Origin: Macrocystis pyrifera
Taxonomy: Eukaryota; Sar; Phaeophyceae; Laminariales; Laminariaceae
Assembly: GCA_031763025.1 (NCBI GenBank)
Contig: JASSKH010000010.1
Coordinates: 2,170,001 to 2,234,000, forward strand
Length of the DNA stretch: 64,000 bases
Reading direction: 5' to 3'
Shown here: in pieces, positions 46,381-59,667 of the stretch
Numbering within the stretch: the first letter of the stretch is position 1
Layout of the letters: every line of letters begins with the position of its first letter
Made by a program: the position numbers and the translations under genes
Notes under the pieces: model-generated
What the model was told of the DNA's origin: nothing
The model's input: only the letters and a program-made list of their open reading frames with translations
Database searches by the model: none

Positions 46381-46849
46381 TGGGCATATTCTGCCATCTG
46401 CCATCTTTTAAAAGCCATGCGGACGTCGACTCGCATCAGCCATCGTCCCTACCACCACACATGAATACAATCCTCCTACCATTATAGTACTGTGGTGGTG
46501 GTGCTGCTGCTGCTTGCTACTACGACTACTACTACTACTATCCTACTGCTACTACAACTGCTGTTTTATCCAAGAATTTTAAACATAACATCGCCCATAA
46601 CCTACCGACGTCAAACGACCAGCCTACCGACGGGAACAGTGCATAGATCGCATATATCACGATCTACAGTAGTAGATCATCTAGATTCTGTATTCGCCGG
46701 CATGGTATGATATGTGGTGTACAGATCACGCTCATATGGCGGCATGACGTGTTGCACACAATCCGCAACACACGAACGTCACCCGGGAAAAACATGCTTT
46801 GGATAGTACAGGTCAGTACCAACCAGAGATTTCTCTGCCCCAAACATTT

Positions 46850-47095
46850 TTCACCATGAACTGGGGAATCTGAGCTGTCACGAACTGGGGGATCTGAGCT
46901 GTCATCAACAGGGGGATCTGATCTGCCATGAGCTGGGGGTCCTGGTCCGTCATGAACTGGGGATCTGACCTGTCATGGAACTGGGGGACCTGGTCCGTCA
47001 TGAACTGGAGGATCTGATCTGTCATGGAACTGGGGGATCTGGTCCGTCATGAACTGGGTATTCTGATCTGTCAAGGAACTGGGGATCTGACCCGA
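46850..47095. repeat. 24-27-bp minisatellite (GAACTGGGGGATCTGATCTG)
   Basis: About nine adjacent units with few changes. The units abut with no spacers, so this is a minisatellite and not a CRISPR array. Confidence 0.85.
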
Positions 47096-47959
47096 TCTGT
47101 GGAACAACAGTGGAACGGTTTTTTGCCCAGCTCTCCACAATTCACCGGCGCGGTCACGATAAACGACGTAGACAACGATAACATAAACTTCAACGCGAAA
47201 AAAAAAAAATCGACACCAACAACGCCAAGGACCCGACGCGGAGGTCACCCCCCCCCCCCCCCCGTCCCCCGTCCCCCCGCTCCCTCCCCCTTCGGGCTCC
47301 TCGCTAGAATAATACGGTACACCGAGTATAGGTTTCCGGTCTTCGCACGCAAAAAAACACGAGAGGACACACGGACGAGAAGCAAAACGAAACAAACACC
47401 ATCAAAATGACGACTCTCGCAATTGATGTGTCACTCGCGGTGTGTCACATGATGATAGCACATCATCATCACCAGCACCATCATCATTACGATACCCCCC
47501 AGGCAGTCACTGCGCTTACTTATGATGCCATGTGCAAGTCACACACCACGATATCAACACCTCACGCGACGTCGCACTCCCTCACGACAAGCGCACACGT
47601 CACCCCACCGCACCGAACCCCACCCCACCCCACCCCACCCCCGCCGCACTCATCATGCTCACACCCCAGGCAGGCTACGGCGTGCGTCTACTTGACCCTC
47701 GCTCAGGGTCCACGATTCCGTCGGCAAAAACTAGTCAACCCTAACCCAACCAGAGACACTACCTAGTATGCCAGCTTCCACCTTTCCTCACGGGAGCACA
47801 CGCCCCTCCACGCCCATCCTAAAGCAAGAGAGACTAACGCACGGTTCCATTTTTTCCTCACGAGAGCACGTTCAGCCTAACTAATCCTCCCCCTCATCCC
47901 CCCCTTCGTCCCCCCCCCCCCCCCCCCCCCCGCCCCGGCATGAACCCCGCCTCCCAGGC

Positions 47960-48158
47960 ATGAACTCCGCCTCCCAGGTGGTTCATAGTAGCGTGCATGC
48001 AGCTCTTACCCTTCGGGCGACTCGCCGCCGAACACCTTAAGTTCCGCTTCACGCTTGGGTGAAAGCAATCGACTAATGTCTGCCTGGTCGGTGAAAAAGT
48101 CGACACGCTCCGTCTCGGCAGTGCAGGGGATGCGACGCGACGCATGACAAATGAATAT

Positions 48159-48160
<2 letters not shown>
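47960..48160 (-). repeat. Retro-repeat copy, diverged
   Basis: Contains TGCAGCTCTTACCCTTCGGG, CTTCACGCTTGGGTGAAAGC and TGTCTGCCTGGTCGGTGAAA, ending against a very long C run. Confidence 0.65.

Positions 48161-48217
<57 letters not shown>
48160..48217. repeat. Very long C run
   Basis: Close to 57 consecutive C after a retro-repeat copy. The length is likely approximate in any assembly. Confidence 0.95.
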
Positions 48218-48220
<3 letters not shown>

Positions 48221-48654
48221 CCGGTCCCCCCCAATGAGCCAGCAATCCCCGTGACCTAGGCAAATCAGCCCCTCCATCAGCCAGCGAACATGCCATTTAC
48301 GCAGGAGACCCGTCGTTCTGGGGGCGACAAGGCCAATTTTATCATTGTTTGGCCTTGACTGCAAAAAAAAGACCCTTGCACTACTTACTTCTCCTCAAGT
48401 ACTTTGAATCTAAAAAGTATCGTTACATCTTTAAGGGCCGCTTTCTTTTTGAACGGTACGGTCAAAACTTTTGAACGGCACGGTGAAAACTTTCGCGAAA
48501 TAGGCCCATTTTTTTTTTTTTCCATTTTTTTTTTGCAACTTTTGCCACTGTAATAAAAACTTGCCAACTGTTTTTTTTTTTTTTTTTTTGACTAATTTTC
48601 ATACACTTACCAACAAAGAGTTGGGGTAGTACCCATTTTTTTTTTTGGCAAAGA

Positions 48655-48795
48655 TCATGCAGACGATACGGCTTCCATCCAGCAACATGAGCTAGATCGT
48701 ACAGATCATACAGATCATACAGATCATCTGCTCTGAAAGATCTAGATCACAAAGTGGGAATGATCTGTAGATGATCTGTATGTCTGATGTGTGGA
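48655..48795 (-). repeat. GATCAT-rich dispersed repeat, partial minus copy
   Basis: CAGCAACATGAGCTAGATCG, ACAGATCATACAGATCATCT and TCTAGATCACAAAGTGGGAA, in family order. Confidence 0.6.
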
Positions 48796-49506
48796 AAGGG
48801 TTCAGAACCGCGGTGACGCGCGGCGGCGGGGTAAGGTTAAAAGCGCGGCCGCAGCTTGAGGACAAACGGCCACCGGCAAGGCGACGCAAGGACACGAGTC
48901 AACCTCACCGAGAGGTAAAAAGTCGACCGATCTCACTCTCACGAGGGCAAAAAAACGGCCTCACAAGGGTAAAAAAACAAGCTCACCAGGGAGAAAAATT
49001 CACCAACCAATGACAGTGACACGGCTGGCCGTTCTACTCGTTTTCCCCCGTCAACTCCCATCCACGGCAGAGTTGCATATCATATCGAACGGTTCGATAC
49101 AATATCGATAACTTAATCCGTCTACGGCAGTGTCAGATATCGCACAAATTTTATCGATACATCGGAATAATAACATCGAACTCTCGATACATCGATCGTA
49201 TCGCGCGCCTTTTGCGTTCTTTTCTTTGATGCACACCCAGGCACGCCATCCCCGCACTTTTTGTACGTATCGATACTGAGTAATAACGAAAGTATTTCGA
49301 CGTTCACATCGGTTTGATTGTTTTCGATATCGTATCACGTCATATCATATCGAACTCGATTATCGGCATCGTTTCATATCAAATCAATTTCGATTATCGT
49401 TCGATATGATATCCATCATATCACCAAATAGTCTACGGTCTCGCTCCCGGTCCCGTCATCCCGCGTCCGCCTATAGTAGTATTGGATATCGCCACGAGGC
49501 GTTTTG

Positions 49507-49557
<51 letters not shown>

Positions 49558-49719
49558 ACCCCGGCATCTCCGCCCCCGCGTACGGTAGTGTTTGGATATC
49601 GCATCGAGCACTCCCAATATATGAAAATATCAATATCGAAATTTCGATATATCAAAATATCAATATCGAACTTTCGATACACCGAAATATCAACGTCGAC
49701 CTTCCGATACATCAAACAT

Positions 49720-52700
49720 CTACACGGTTCCCGCTCCCCCCGACCCCCCGGTCACCTCCGCCTCCGCCGCTCGCATCTGCTTCACCGACCTGCCCCCCGC
49801 CTCCCCCTGCTTTCTCTTGCCGTCGTCGGAAGTGTCCATCTCCTCAATCCCGTCCCCATCCCCCCCCCCACCATCACCATCACCATCACCCCCGCTGCTG
49901 CTGCCGCTCCCGCCGGCTAGCGCCCTCGCACTATCCGTGTTGAGCTTCACGATGACGGCCGTCACGTTGTCCAAGCCGGTACCGTCCCCATCCGCCGTCT
50001 TAGCACAGCAGGCGTCGCAGAGATCCGAGCAGACCTTGCTGAGGGGGAAGTCTCCGCCGGCGTCCTTGAGGCGAGTCCGTACGAAGTCGATCGTCTGCGG
50101 GAGGAGGGGGGGACAACACAGCACGGTGCAACGCAAGATAACGCAGCGCGAAGGCGAGGCAAAAGGCAAGGCAAAAGGCCAGGCAACGCAAGACAACGTA
50201 GCGCAAAGGCAAAACAAAGAAGGAGGAGAGTGGAGAGTAAACAAGGCGCAGAAAAAAAGAAGATGCTACTATTACGGGGGTCCATAGTTAACGGGACCAA
50301 ATTTCGTTAGTAAAAATAGGTAAATATATAGGTTTTTATGTACACCATAGGTCCTATTAACTATGGACCCCCGTAATATTAATAGCAGTACGTTTAGCTT
50401 CATCCGGTCGTCCTTTCATTTATTTTCTAAAAAAAAAGCGTCTGTTTTTGGGCGAGAGAGCTATTAATAGAGAGCTACGAGTAGCTCCCCAAGTAATAAA
50501 GGAGTCAACTCGTTTTTTTTTTTGGCGTACCCGCACCATCGGTATGCCTTCAATACCCCCCCCCACCCCCTCCGCAAGTTAGATAATTTTTGTGCGGGGA
50601 GAACCTTTACTCCGGACACAAGGGGGATGATCGTACCACGTATCACGTAGTGTGTATATGGTGAGGCACCCACGAGGCAGTTACATAGTAAACCCATTGC
50701 TGTCTCTGGAAGTGGCCACACCAGAAATTGAATCGATTCATTGATGCTGTCATCCATATGCAAGAAAATCCGTCTCTAAAGCGGTTCTTAGCAGGGTGCA
50801 GCTCACCCTTCATGAGACTTGCCCAACACCTCACGGCGCTCCGCGCTTGGCGCAAGCAATGTCTGCCCGGTGGGTGAAAGCCCGACATGTTCCGTCCCGG
50901 CGTTGTAGGGATGCGAGGGTCTATGGTCATACGACTACGGCCATGCATGAGATCGAGTACATCTCTCCTATCAAGTACCCTCCCGATCCCTGATGGTGCT
51001 CCGTTTCGAAAGAGATTCGTGGTCAAACGTCAAAGGCAAACAACAAATGAGTACCCCCCCCCCCGGCCCCCCCCCCCCCCCTACCTCCGCCCTCTGCTTG
51101 AAACCCGGGTTTGGTGTGTGCTCTGCTCGAAACCTTGGTTTACAGTAGTATGACAGTCTGCTTGCGACACCAGTGTGATGTAGACTCTGCTTGCAAAACC
51201 GTGGCTTAAATGCTCAGCTTGCTCGCAAACCCTCCCCTGGTTTTTGCCTTCGCAGCTCTCCTACAGTTTTTTTTTTCCGCGTATCACGCATTTAGGGCGG
51301 TACGAAAAAAATCTACTGCTGTTATCACGGGGGGCCGTAGTAAATAGGACCAAATATTGTTAGTAAAAAAAGGGAAATATATAGGGTTTTGTGTGTACCG
51401 TAGGTCCTATTTACTATGGTTCCCGGTAATAGTACACGTTTAACCCTCAGAGGGGTGGGGGGAAATAAATTGACCATGAAAAAGTGAACACTCCAACACC
51501 ACCNNNNNNNNNNNNNNNNNNNNNNNNNNNNNNNNNNNNNNNNNNNNNNNNNNNNNNNNNNNNNNNNNNNNNNNNNNNNNNNNNNNNNNNNNNNNNNNNN
51601 NNNGGGGTGACAACAAATTGATGCCCAAGTTACAAATGAAAGGAGTCGTGCAATGCGGCACGGGTGCAACATGACCCAGTCACCGTACTTCCGGAACCTC
51701 ACGCTGCTGCTCCTAGACGATTGGCAACACTAAAGGTATCATTGCTTTGGTCGCTACCTCGGGGTCTCCAACGGGTTCACACACAACCCACCTCCTGGCT
51801 GGTCAGGGAGTTCCACACCCCATCGCAGGCGAGCACCATAAACTCGTCCTCCTCGGTGAGCTCCAGAGTGCGCAGCTCCGGGTCAGCCGTGATCATCTGT
51901 TCCTCGGCCGCTAGGTCCTCATCGGCCTTGTACATGAGGTCGCCTATCGCTCTTGACAGGTTCAGGTTACCCTGTGGGCGTTACGTCGAGTATCATAAAT
52001 ACGTGCGCGTCACAAATCTAACCAAGCATGGACCAACGCCCCAGCGGGTAGGGTGGACCGTAACTGGTCCGAGTCCGGCGGGAAGGCCTCATAGCCTTGG
52101 TTTTTGTTAGTGGGTGAGCGCGAGCAAGTCCCACACTACCCGGGAGAGATGACTCTCCCGGGTGGCTATCTCCACCGCACCTGCTCCTCTCGGGGGTCAG
52201 TCAGGTCGGGTCAACGTGCCCAACTGGGCTAAATTGACACACGACACGAAATTGGGAACGTGGAAGTGTGGTGAGCTTAAACTTTATTTTTACCAATCCG
52301 CCGGAAGATAAAAAAAAAAAAAAAAAAACCAAGCATTACTACTATTAATATTACGGGGGACCATAGTAAATAGGACCTACGTTACACACAAAACCTACAT
52401 ATTTCCCTATTTTTACTGACAACATTTGGTCCTAATTCACTATGGACCCCCGTAATAACTATTTCTACAAAGAAAGGCAAAAGCCATACCAGGGGTAAAA
52501 ACTATGTCTGCTTCGTTTATATTTATTCCGAAGAAAAGAAAGAAAAAAAAAAAACGAGGCCAAATTTAGAGGGCTAAACAACGAGACTCTGCGGTGGACA
52601 GCGCGAGGCACACCCGGGATACTCTTAATACATACATTTCCGTGTTTTTTTTTCAGAACAAAAAGGCTACACATAAGCAAAGGCATGAGAACCGAGAGTC

Positions 52701-54255
52701 CGTGGACAGCATCCCCCCCCCCCCCACCGCCAGGAAAACGCAAGGACGGCCGAGGACGCTCCCGGCAGAGCACGCGAGAGCAGGGGTCTGCGAGCATGAT
52801 GAGGCAAGCATCAGGTCGGGTCAACGTGCGCCAGACTCCAGGGGTAACAACAGCCTGTTCTGATGTTACAATGGGAGCTATGGGCTAAATTGACACACCA
52901 AATTGGAAAGTGGAAGTGTGGTGAGCTTAAGCTTTACTTTTACCAATCAGCCGGAGGATAAAATATATATATATATATATATATATATACCAGGTATGTA
53001 GTACGGGGGAACATGGTAAATAGGAACAAATCTTGTTAGTAAAAATAGGTAAATACATACCTGGTAGATTTTTTAATCTATACCATAGGTCTTTTTTATC
53101 TATGGACCCCCGTAATAGTATTGCCATCGTTAAGGCCGACGTGAGCCAAGCAGAATTATCTTTTCGCTACTTAGTAAGGAGATGCTAGACCTCGTCTGGC
53201 TCGGTGGGGAGGGCTTAGGTCTCCTCAGAGTCTTGCGGAGGAATAATCTCCCGATAGCGATCTCCCGGGGACGGGTCACACCGTCAATGACGCGACACCG
53301 CTCGTGACCCGAGATCTGATATTGCTTGGCCGGTGACGCGTCCTTCCGCGCGCGCGTGTTACGAGCTCTACTACAGGTATCTCCGACCCTGTCTTCCCCG
53401 GCATATATTATATATACGAAGTATACACAGCATACTGCTGTATGTATATTTCCTCATGGCGAGAAGAAGGAGAAAAAAAAAGTCGCTCACAAGCGGCGCC
53501 CAAGAATATCCGAGGAGCACCCAAAGCACACGCCACCGACAAGCGTCTACGAAGGTATACACACAGGTAGTACAGCCAAGTACGTGAGGTGATGCGGGGT
53601 TTCACGCGAGAGAACGTCGCGCCATGCACGAGTGGGTGGGCGCTGCAAATGCTCCATCAACGAGTTAAGCTGCGCCACACCGCTACAATTAATAGCGCTT
53701 CCAAGTGGTGTATTGCATGGTACAAACCATTACGGGGAGCCACAGTTAATAGGACCTGCGGTAGACACAAAAACCTACATATTTTCATAATTTTACTCAA
53801 CAATATTTGGTCCTATTTACTACGGTCCCCCGTAATAGCGGTAGGGGCAAATGTTGGGTCCGAAGCTTCTAGCATGACCAGGAAATGTTCGCATGCACGA
53901 TGAAAGGAGACTGCGTGCGAGTACATTACATAACCCCGTGGGCAGGACAGAAGGATCAATGTGTGGCGGGAGTTCCAAGCTCCCGCTCGTGGGGATTATT
54001 CGCACATTTTTAAGGCCCCAACACTGAGGAGAGGGCTACAATTCGTAAAATAACCGCGTGTCCGGTAGGGTATCTTCCGTTGTTTGCGGGCTAGGAAGCA
54101 CGTCTTGCTTCCTGGTGGGATCGAGGTACGGGGCGTAGACCCAACCCAATCCAATCCAATCCCTATATCCTTGACCCCCAACCGGACTCAAAACGGCCCA
54201 AAAAAACAGGCGAAGAAAGCGGCCACGCCGCTTGCGTAGTTAATTATTATCACTA

Positions 54256-54312
<57 letters not shown>

Positions 54313-56455
54313 CGAATCCGCGGACCACGACTTCCCCCCCCCATACACTACCAAGAGACTGTAAATTTCTCGGAAATTTCTCTCCCCGATCACTCGGTGA
54401 ATACTACTGGCTGCAGAGCTACCCATTACGTTATACCCCGTGATGTTCTCTTTGCACCCGATGTCTATGGCATACCAATATTGTTGTTATCTGCGAAGCT
54501 CATTTTGATAGATGACTGTAAAATTTCCCGGAAATTTTTTTTTTTTCCCCCCCGACCGTTCGGTGAACACTACTGGCTGAGAAGCTACCCAATATGTCAT
54601 GAGATAATTTGCACCAGATGTCTGTACTTGAAATTTCCGAAACTCATTCGCATAGATGGCTGTAAATTTCGAGGAAATTTCTCCTCCCCCCCCCCCCCAA
54701 CCGCTCGGTGAATGCTACTGGCTGAGGCGCTACCCACCACGACGTAATAATGTTATATTTGCACCCGACGTCTATGGCACACTAGTATTCTTACTATCTG
54801 CTGAGCTCTTTTTGGTGCATGTGTCACCGCTAAGCCTACAACATTTACCACTTCGCGCAGACAGATCATGTACAGATCATCTACTACTCCCACTTCACAA
54901 TCATCTAGATTTTTTCAAGGTGGGCAGATGCTATTCCCGGTCTTGGTGTGATCTGCAGGTCATGTCGCCGGGTGGGTGAGACCCGTATACTCCCCATGAT
55001 GTACATACGAATACGTACAGATAGATAGCACATGTTTCTTGGGCGGGATCTGTGCCATGTAGATCCTGCACCACTATCTCTCGCAGCCCCAGGGGAGGAG
55101 AGACAGCCAGTATATATGCACAGCACGGGTCGATTAGCCGTTACCGACGGGTCGAATTAGCACATCAACATAACATCCAAGCGGTTAGGGCTGTGGGCAC
55201 TGGCACAGCAGTATGCACTGCCAGCAGTAATCTACTGGCAGTAGTAATCTACATATTGACCTGACCGGAATTGTCGCCAGTAGTTTTATCTCACCGACGC
55301 CAAAGGAACACGCCACACTATAGTACGGAAACCCATTACAAATAAAAGCGTTTTGGGAGGAGAGAGTAAAGTAAGAGAGGAGAGACAGCAGTATACTGCT
55401 GCAATCCAGTATACTGATCGATTTTGACCACAGCCTAATCGCTACTGACGGAGTCAGCCAGTACCCAGCCCAACAAACGGCCCTTCTTCTACTACAGTAG
55501 GTAGGCCCGGAAAACGGTACCAGTGTAAGGCCAACTATTATGGGAAAAAAAATTGAAAGGGTCTTAAGAACTGTTTTTTCTTGCCGAAAACCCGTGATTT
55601 ACGCGGCGGGACTGTAAAAAAACACCGGTAGATTCCTCAGGGTGCTCCCCGTAGTTTTTCGGAGAGCTTTCTTGAGCAGTGTTCCGTTCCTCCAGAGTCC
55701 TAGTTTGACTGTTCGTCCATATTGCCAGTTACTTTCAAGTTCTGAGAGCATCATGTTTCACCAAAAAACTTCGAAAAATCCATTTTTTCTGGCCCCAGTC
55801 CTGACAAACAACCTTGAAAGTGGACCCTCCCGAGAAAACGGATTGGAAGCTCCAAAAATCAAACTAGGACTCTCGAGAGAAACGGAAAACTGTCAAAAAG
55901 AAAAAAGCCTCTCGAAAAAAAAAACTCTAGGGAGAGCACTCTGAGGAGTCTACCGGTGTGTTCGACTGCCCCCCCCCGAGTAAAACGCGCATATTCGGCC
56001 TAAAATATCACTTCCTGGAGCCCAGAAATAGTTCCCCACAACAGCTGGTCTTAAGACACCTCAAATTTCTGCCCACCATTTTCGCCCCAACACTGACTGT
56101 AAGGGAAATCGGTACAAACACTGATAAGGGACATCGGTGCCAATACAAGAGACCTCCAATCCCGAACGCACGATGACGGAACACAGTAATCAGAACCGAA
56201 CAAGCACAGTAAAAACACTGGAATATGTCTACTAGGTTCTTGTCTACAAGATGGGTCTTCATCACTGGGTTTCCTAAAAAAAAGGAGTATCGAGGAGGGA
56301 GTAAAAAACATGACGCACCTGCACCCTGCCATCGACAACCGCCCCTCCAGCCTTCTCGATCCTCGCCAGCTCCAAATCATCCTCCGGCTTGTGGTCCGTC
56401 GACATGTCCACGGCGACACCTTTCCGGCTCACCACGCACCTCCAAGAAGAGAGAA

Positions 56456-56509
<54 letters not shown>

Positions 56510-59500
56510 CGTACTCATTTGCTGCTTGCCTTAGTCATTTGACCATTGACCACGCATCCCTTTCGAGACAGGGGGGGGGGGGGGGGGGGGGGGGGGAGAG
56601 AGAGAAGAAAAAGAACGCAGCACGAACCGATAACAAAACTAAGGACAACAGCATTTACTCATTACATATATACTCTCGTGATTTAGATGCTTGGATTTGG
56701 AGAGAATAAAAGGCTTAAGGAGCGCGAAAAAAAACGACAGCACGGATTTACTTTGTCGGTACAACAAACGTACCTTCTGGACAATCTCCAATCTCCAAAT
56801 CTGTGAACGAGAGGTCATCAATCAAACCCATCAAACCAATCGAACCAATACCTCAAGAAGAGAACAAACAAAGATACCAACAAACAAAAGCAGGCAAAAT
56901 GAAACAGAGTACACTCAGCAGGGCTCTTCAAGGGTCGGGTCAAACTTCCGTGAGAGTTTGGAACCCTCCTGACCCGATCCGAACCGACCCGACCCGTGAG
57001 ATTTGAGAAGCATCCTCACCCGACCCGCGGGTCGGGTCATGACCCGCGAAGAGCCCTGCTTAACAGAATAGGAGACCCTATACCGGGGCTCTCACTCACA
57101 CCTCCAGGCCGCGCCCCCTCCGCCCCCCCCGAACGTGGGTGGCTTCATTTCATCGGAACGTCAGTGCGGAAAACGCGCACGTCTCACTACAAAAACTGCT
57201 ATACACGTCGAAGAGATCGCGATCTGCAGTAGACCCTAATGAGATGCTACGCAGGACCTGCGCAGTACAGATCCAGCCCAGGAAACATGTTTTTTTAACA
57301 GACCATGCGGCATATACGATTCCAACCCGGCAAAATGAGCTAGATCATACAGATCATACAGATCATCTGCCCTGAAAGAGCTAGATCATTGTGAAGTGGG
57401 AATGAGCTGTAGCCTATCTATCGGAGGTGTGAACTATTTGTAGACACGAGTCTGGGGAATATCACCACAGGCAAGACACTATGAATGAGTACTGTACCGG
57501 TTTTAGCAATGTGTGGGGTTTCAGGGGATTGTGAGGTGGTAGGATTTTTTAGATATAGGGGTTTTTAGATGTACCCCCCCCCCCAAAAAAAAAAAAAAAA
57601 ATACGGAACGCACCACAACCTAGAGCTGTGCGTCGGCATGATTTCACGACAAATAGATAATCGGTAACCGTTAGCCAACTATCTCACTTTAGTCGACAAA
57701 GTCGGCTGGCGAAGCGAACCTAATCAGCCCTCTCTGGCCGAGGGGACTCCGCCCAAAAGAGATTAAAAAAAAAATCCCGTATTTAGCAAATCCTTCCCAC
57801 ATATAAGGAAACCTATCTGTCGGCACCCTCCGGGAAACGACCATCAATAAGTGTTACAGCAGTACTCCGACTAAAAACTACTGCAGTTGACGACTTTAAG
57901 TCGTGGTGCCCACCAATATATCGCGTCCGCTGTAGTTGGAGACTCAACCTTTACAGCTATACTAAAAAAAAAACAGTGTATCTTGTCTAAACCTGTGGTT
58001 TTCTCCCGAAGGCTCGTCGTGCCCTTGCGCGTATCGAACATACGGTAGTTGTGCTCCTGACATCTCTCACCTTGAGTCACCAGCATTCGCCACGACTAGC
58101 GTCCTGCCGTCGACCAGCAGCCCCATTACCGCCGTCGCGCCGCAGTCGAACCCACATCGTCGCCGGGCGCTAGACTCAGCAACTGCTGTTTTGTCGGCAA
58201 TTTACGGGGGGAGGGAGGGGGGGGGGGGGCGGGAGTTGGGAGGGTGAGGTAAGCGGGTGTGTGTGTGAAGGGGGAGATTAACCTACCACTTTTTAACCAG
58301 ACCGGTCGGAAATATAAGATCCGTTTAGACATCAAAAGGAAGACCAAGCAGTTCTCATATTTACGCCCAGCCCAAAGCGGTATGCCGAGAAAATGGTTGA
58401 GGGTCACTGCGACCACTCCTGTGTACGAGACGGATACGGTCAGTCAAGGAGTCAAGACGGCTTTTGGCCTTAATATTCTGCTATTAATAGTGTCGGAGGC
58501 GGTCAGTCAAGTCAAGAGTCAAGGCCTTTTTGGGCCACATTATACCAGTTTCAAGTGCAGGGGAACAGCGGGTCAAGGGTCAAACGGCGATCTCCTACTG
58601 CAGCAGTATCAGCATCTTCGTTTACCACCACCACTTTATCGAGGCTTCGAGTTCAGTGCGGAGCTTCAACCATATGTTCGATCATCAGGATGTAGTGTGA
58701 ACCATGTATCAACCATAGTTTCGAAGCTTAGGATTTTTCAATGTGGACCATGAACCAGTGTTTATAACCAACCAGCGTGGATTATCAACCATTTTGTTGT
58801 AGACTACGAACCATCTTTGCGGACCACCAACCATTGTGGATGGTCAAACCATTTTTTGGTTTGTTTGTTTCGTATCCTCCGGCGGATTGGTTAAAACAAA
58901 GCTTAAGCTCATCACACTTCCGTTCAAATTTCGTGTCGTGTGTCGTGTCAACTTAACCCATAGTTCCCGTTGCAGCATCAGAATAGTCTGTCTGCTGTTG
59001 CCCCTGGCGATAGGGCACGTTGACCCGACCTGACTCGCCCCCGAGAGGGGTAGGTGCGGTGGTGGACTTTAAATATCAACCATTATGGACTTTCGCCCGT
59101 TGCGTATCACCAACCAGTGTGGATTATCAACCAGCCAGTTCGTGGTCTATCAACCAGTGTGGACAGACTGTCAACCATGCCACCCGCGGCTGGGCCCAGT
59201 CGACGTGAGCACTACTGCCGACCGTAGCAACAGCAGCAGCAGCAGCAGCAGCAGCATCAACCCTTGCTTACCCGTCGCTCCCGCTCCATCCACTTCCACT
59301 TTCAGCATCGCATCGTCCCCTTCCCCTCCCCCCGCCGCCGTCCCTTCCCCTCGGCCGCCCTCTCCCCTATTCTCATCTCCGTCCCCTTCCCCGCTTGCCA
59401 TAATAGATGCGGCGCTTTGGTGTGGCGGAGCGATCACCGCCGCCGCAGCTTCCTCCTGTGGCACGCTACCGTTCGCAACACCGCCCCCCTCGTCCCCCTT

Positions 59501-59625
59501 CGAAGGGTTTCCCAAATCGTTCGCGGCGGCATTGTTCGTCTCAGGCAACTTCGGTCTGATTTTCTCCTCTGCTCCATCTTCGGTTGTCGATGCTGCCGCC
59601 CCACCGCCCGCCGCTCCCGCCACCG

Positions 59626-59667
<42 letters not shown>

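Noticed and set aside
46850-47095. CRISPR-like regular repeat
   Set aside because: Units are contiguous without unique spacers, in eukaryotic DNA; a minisatellite.
47894-48364. Poly-Gly frames of 96-156 codons
   Set aside because: Created by the 57-base C run on the opposite strand.
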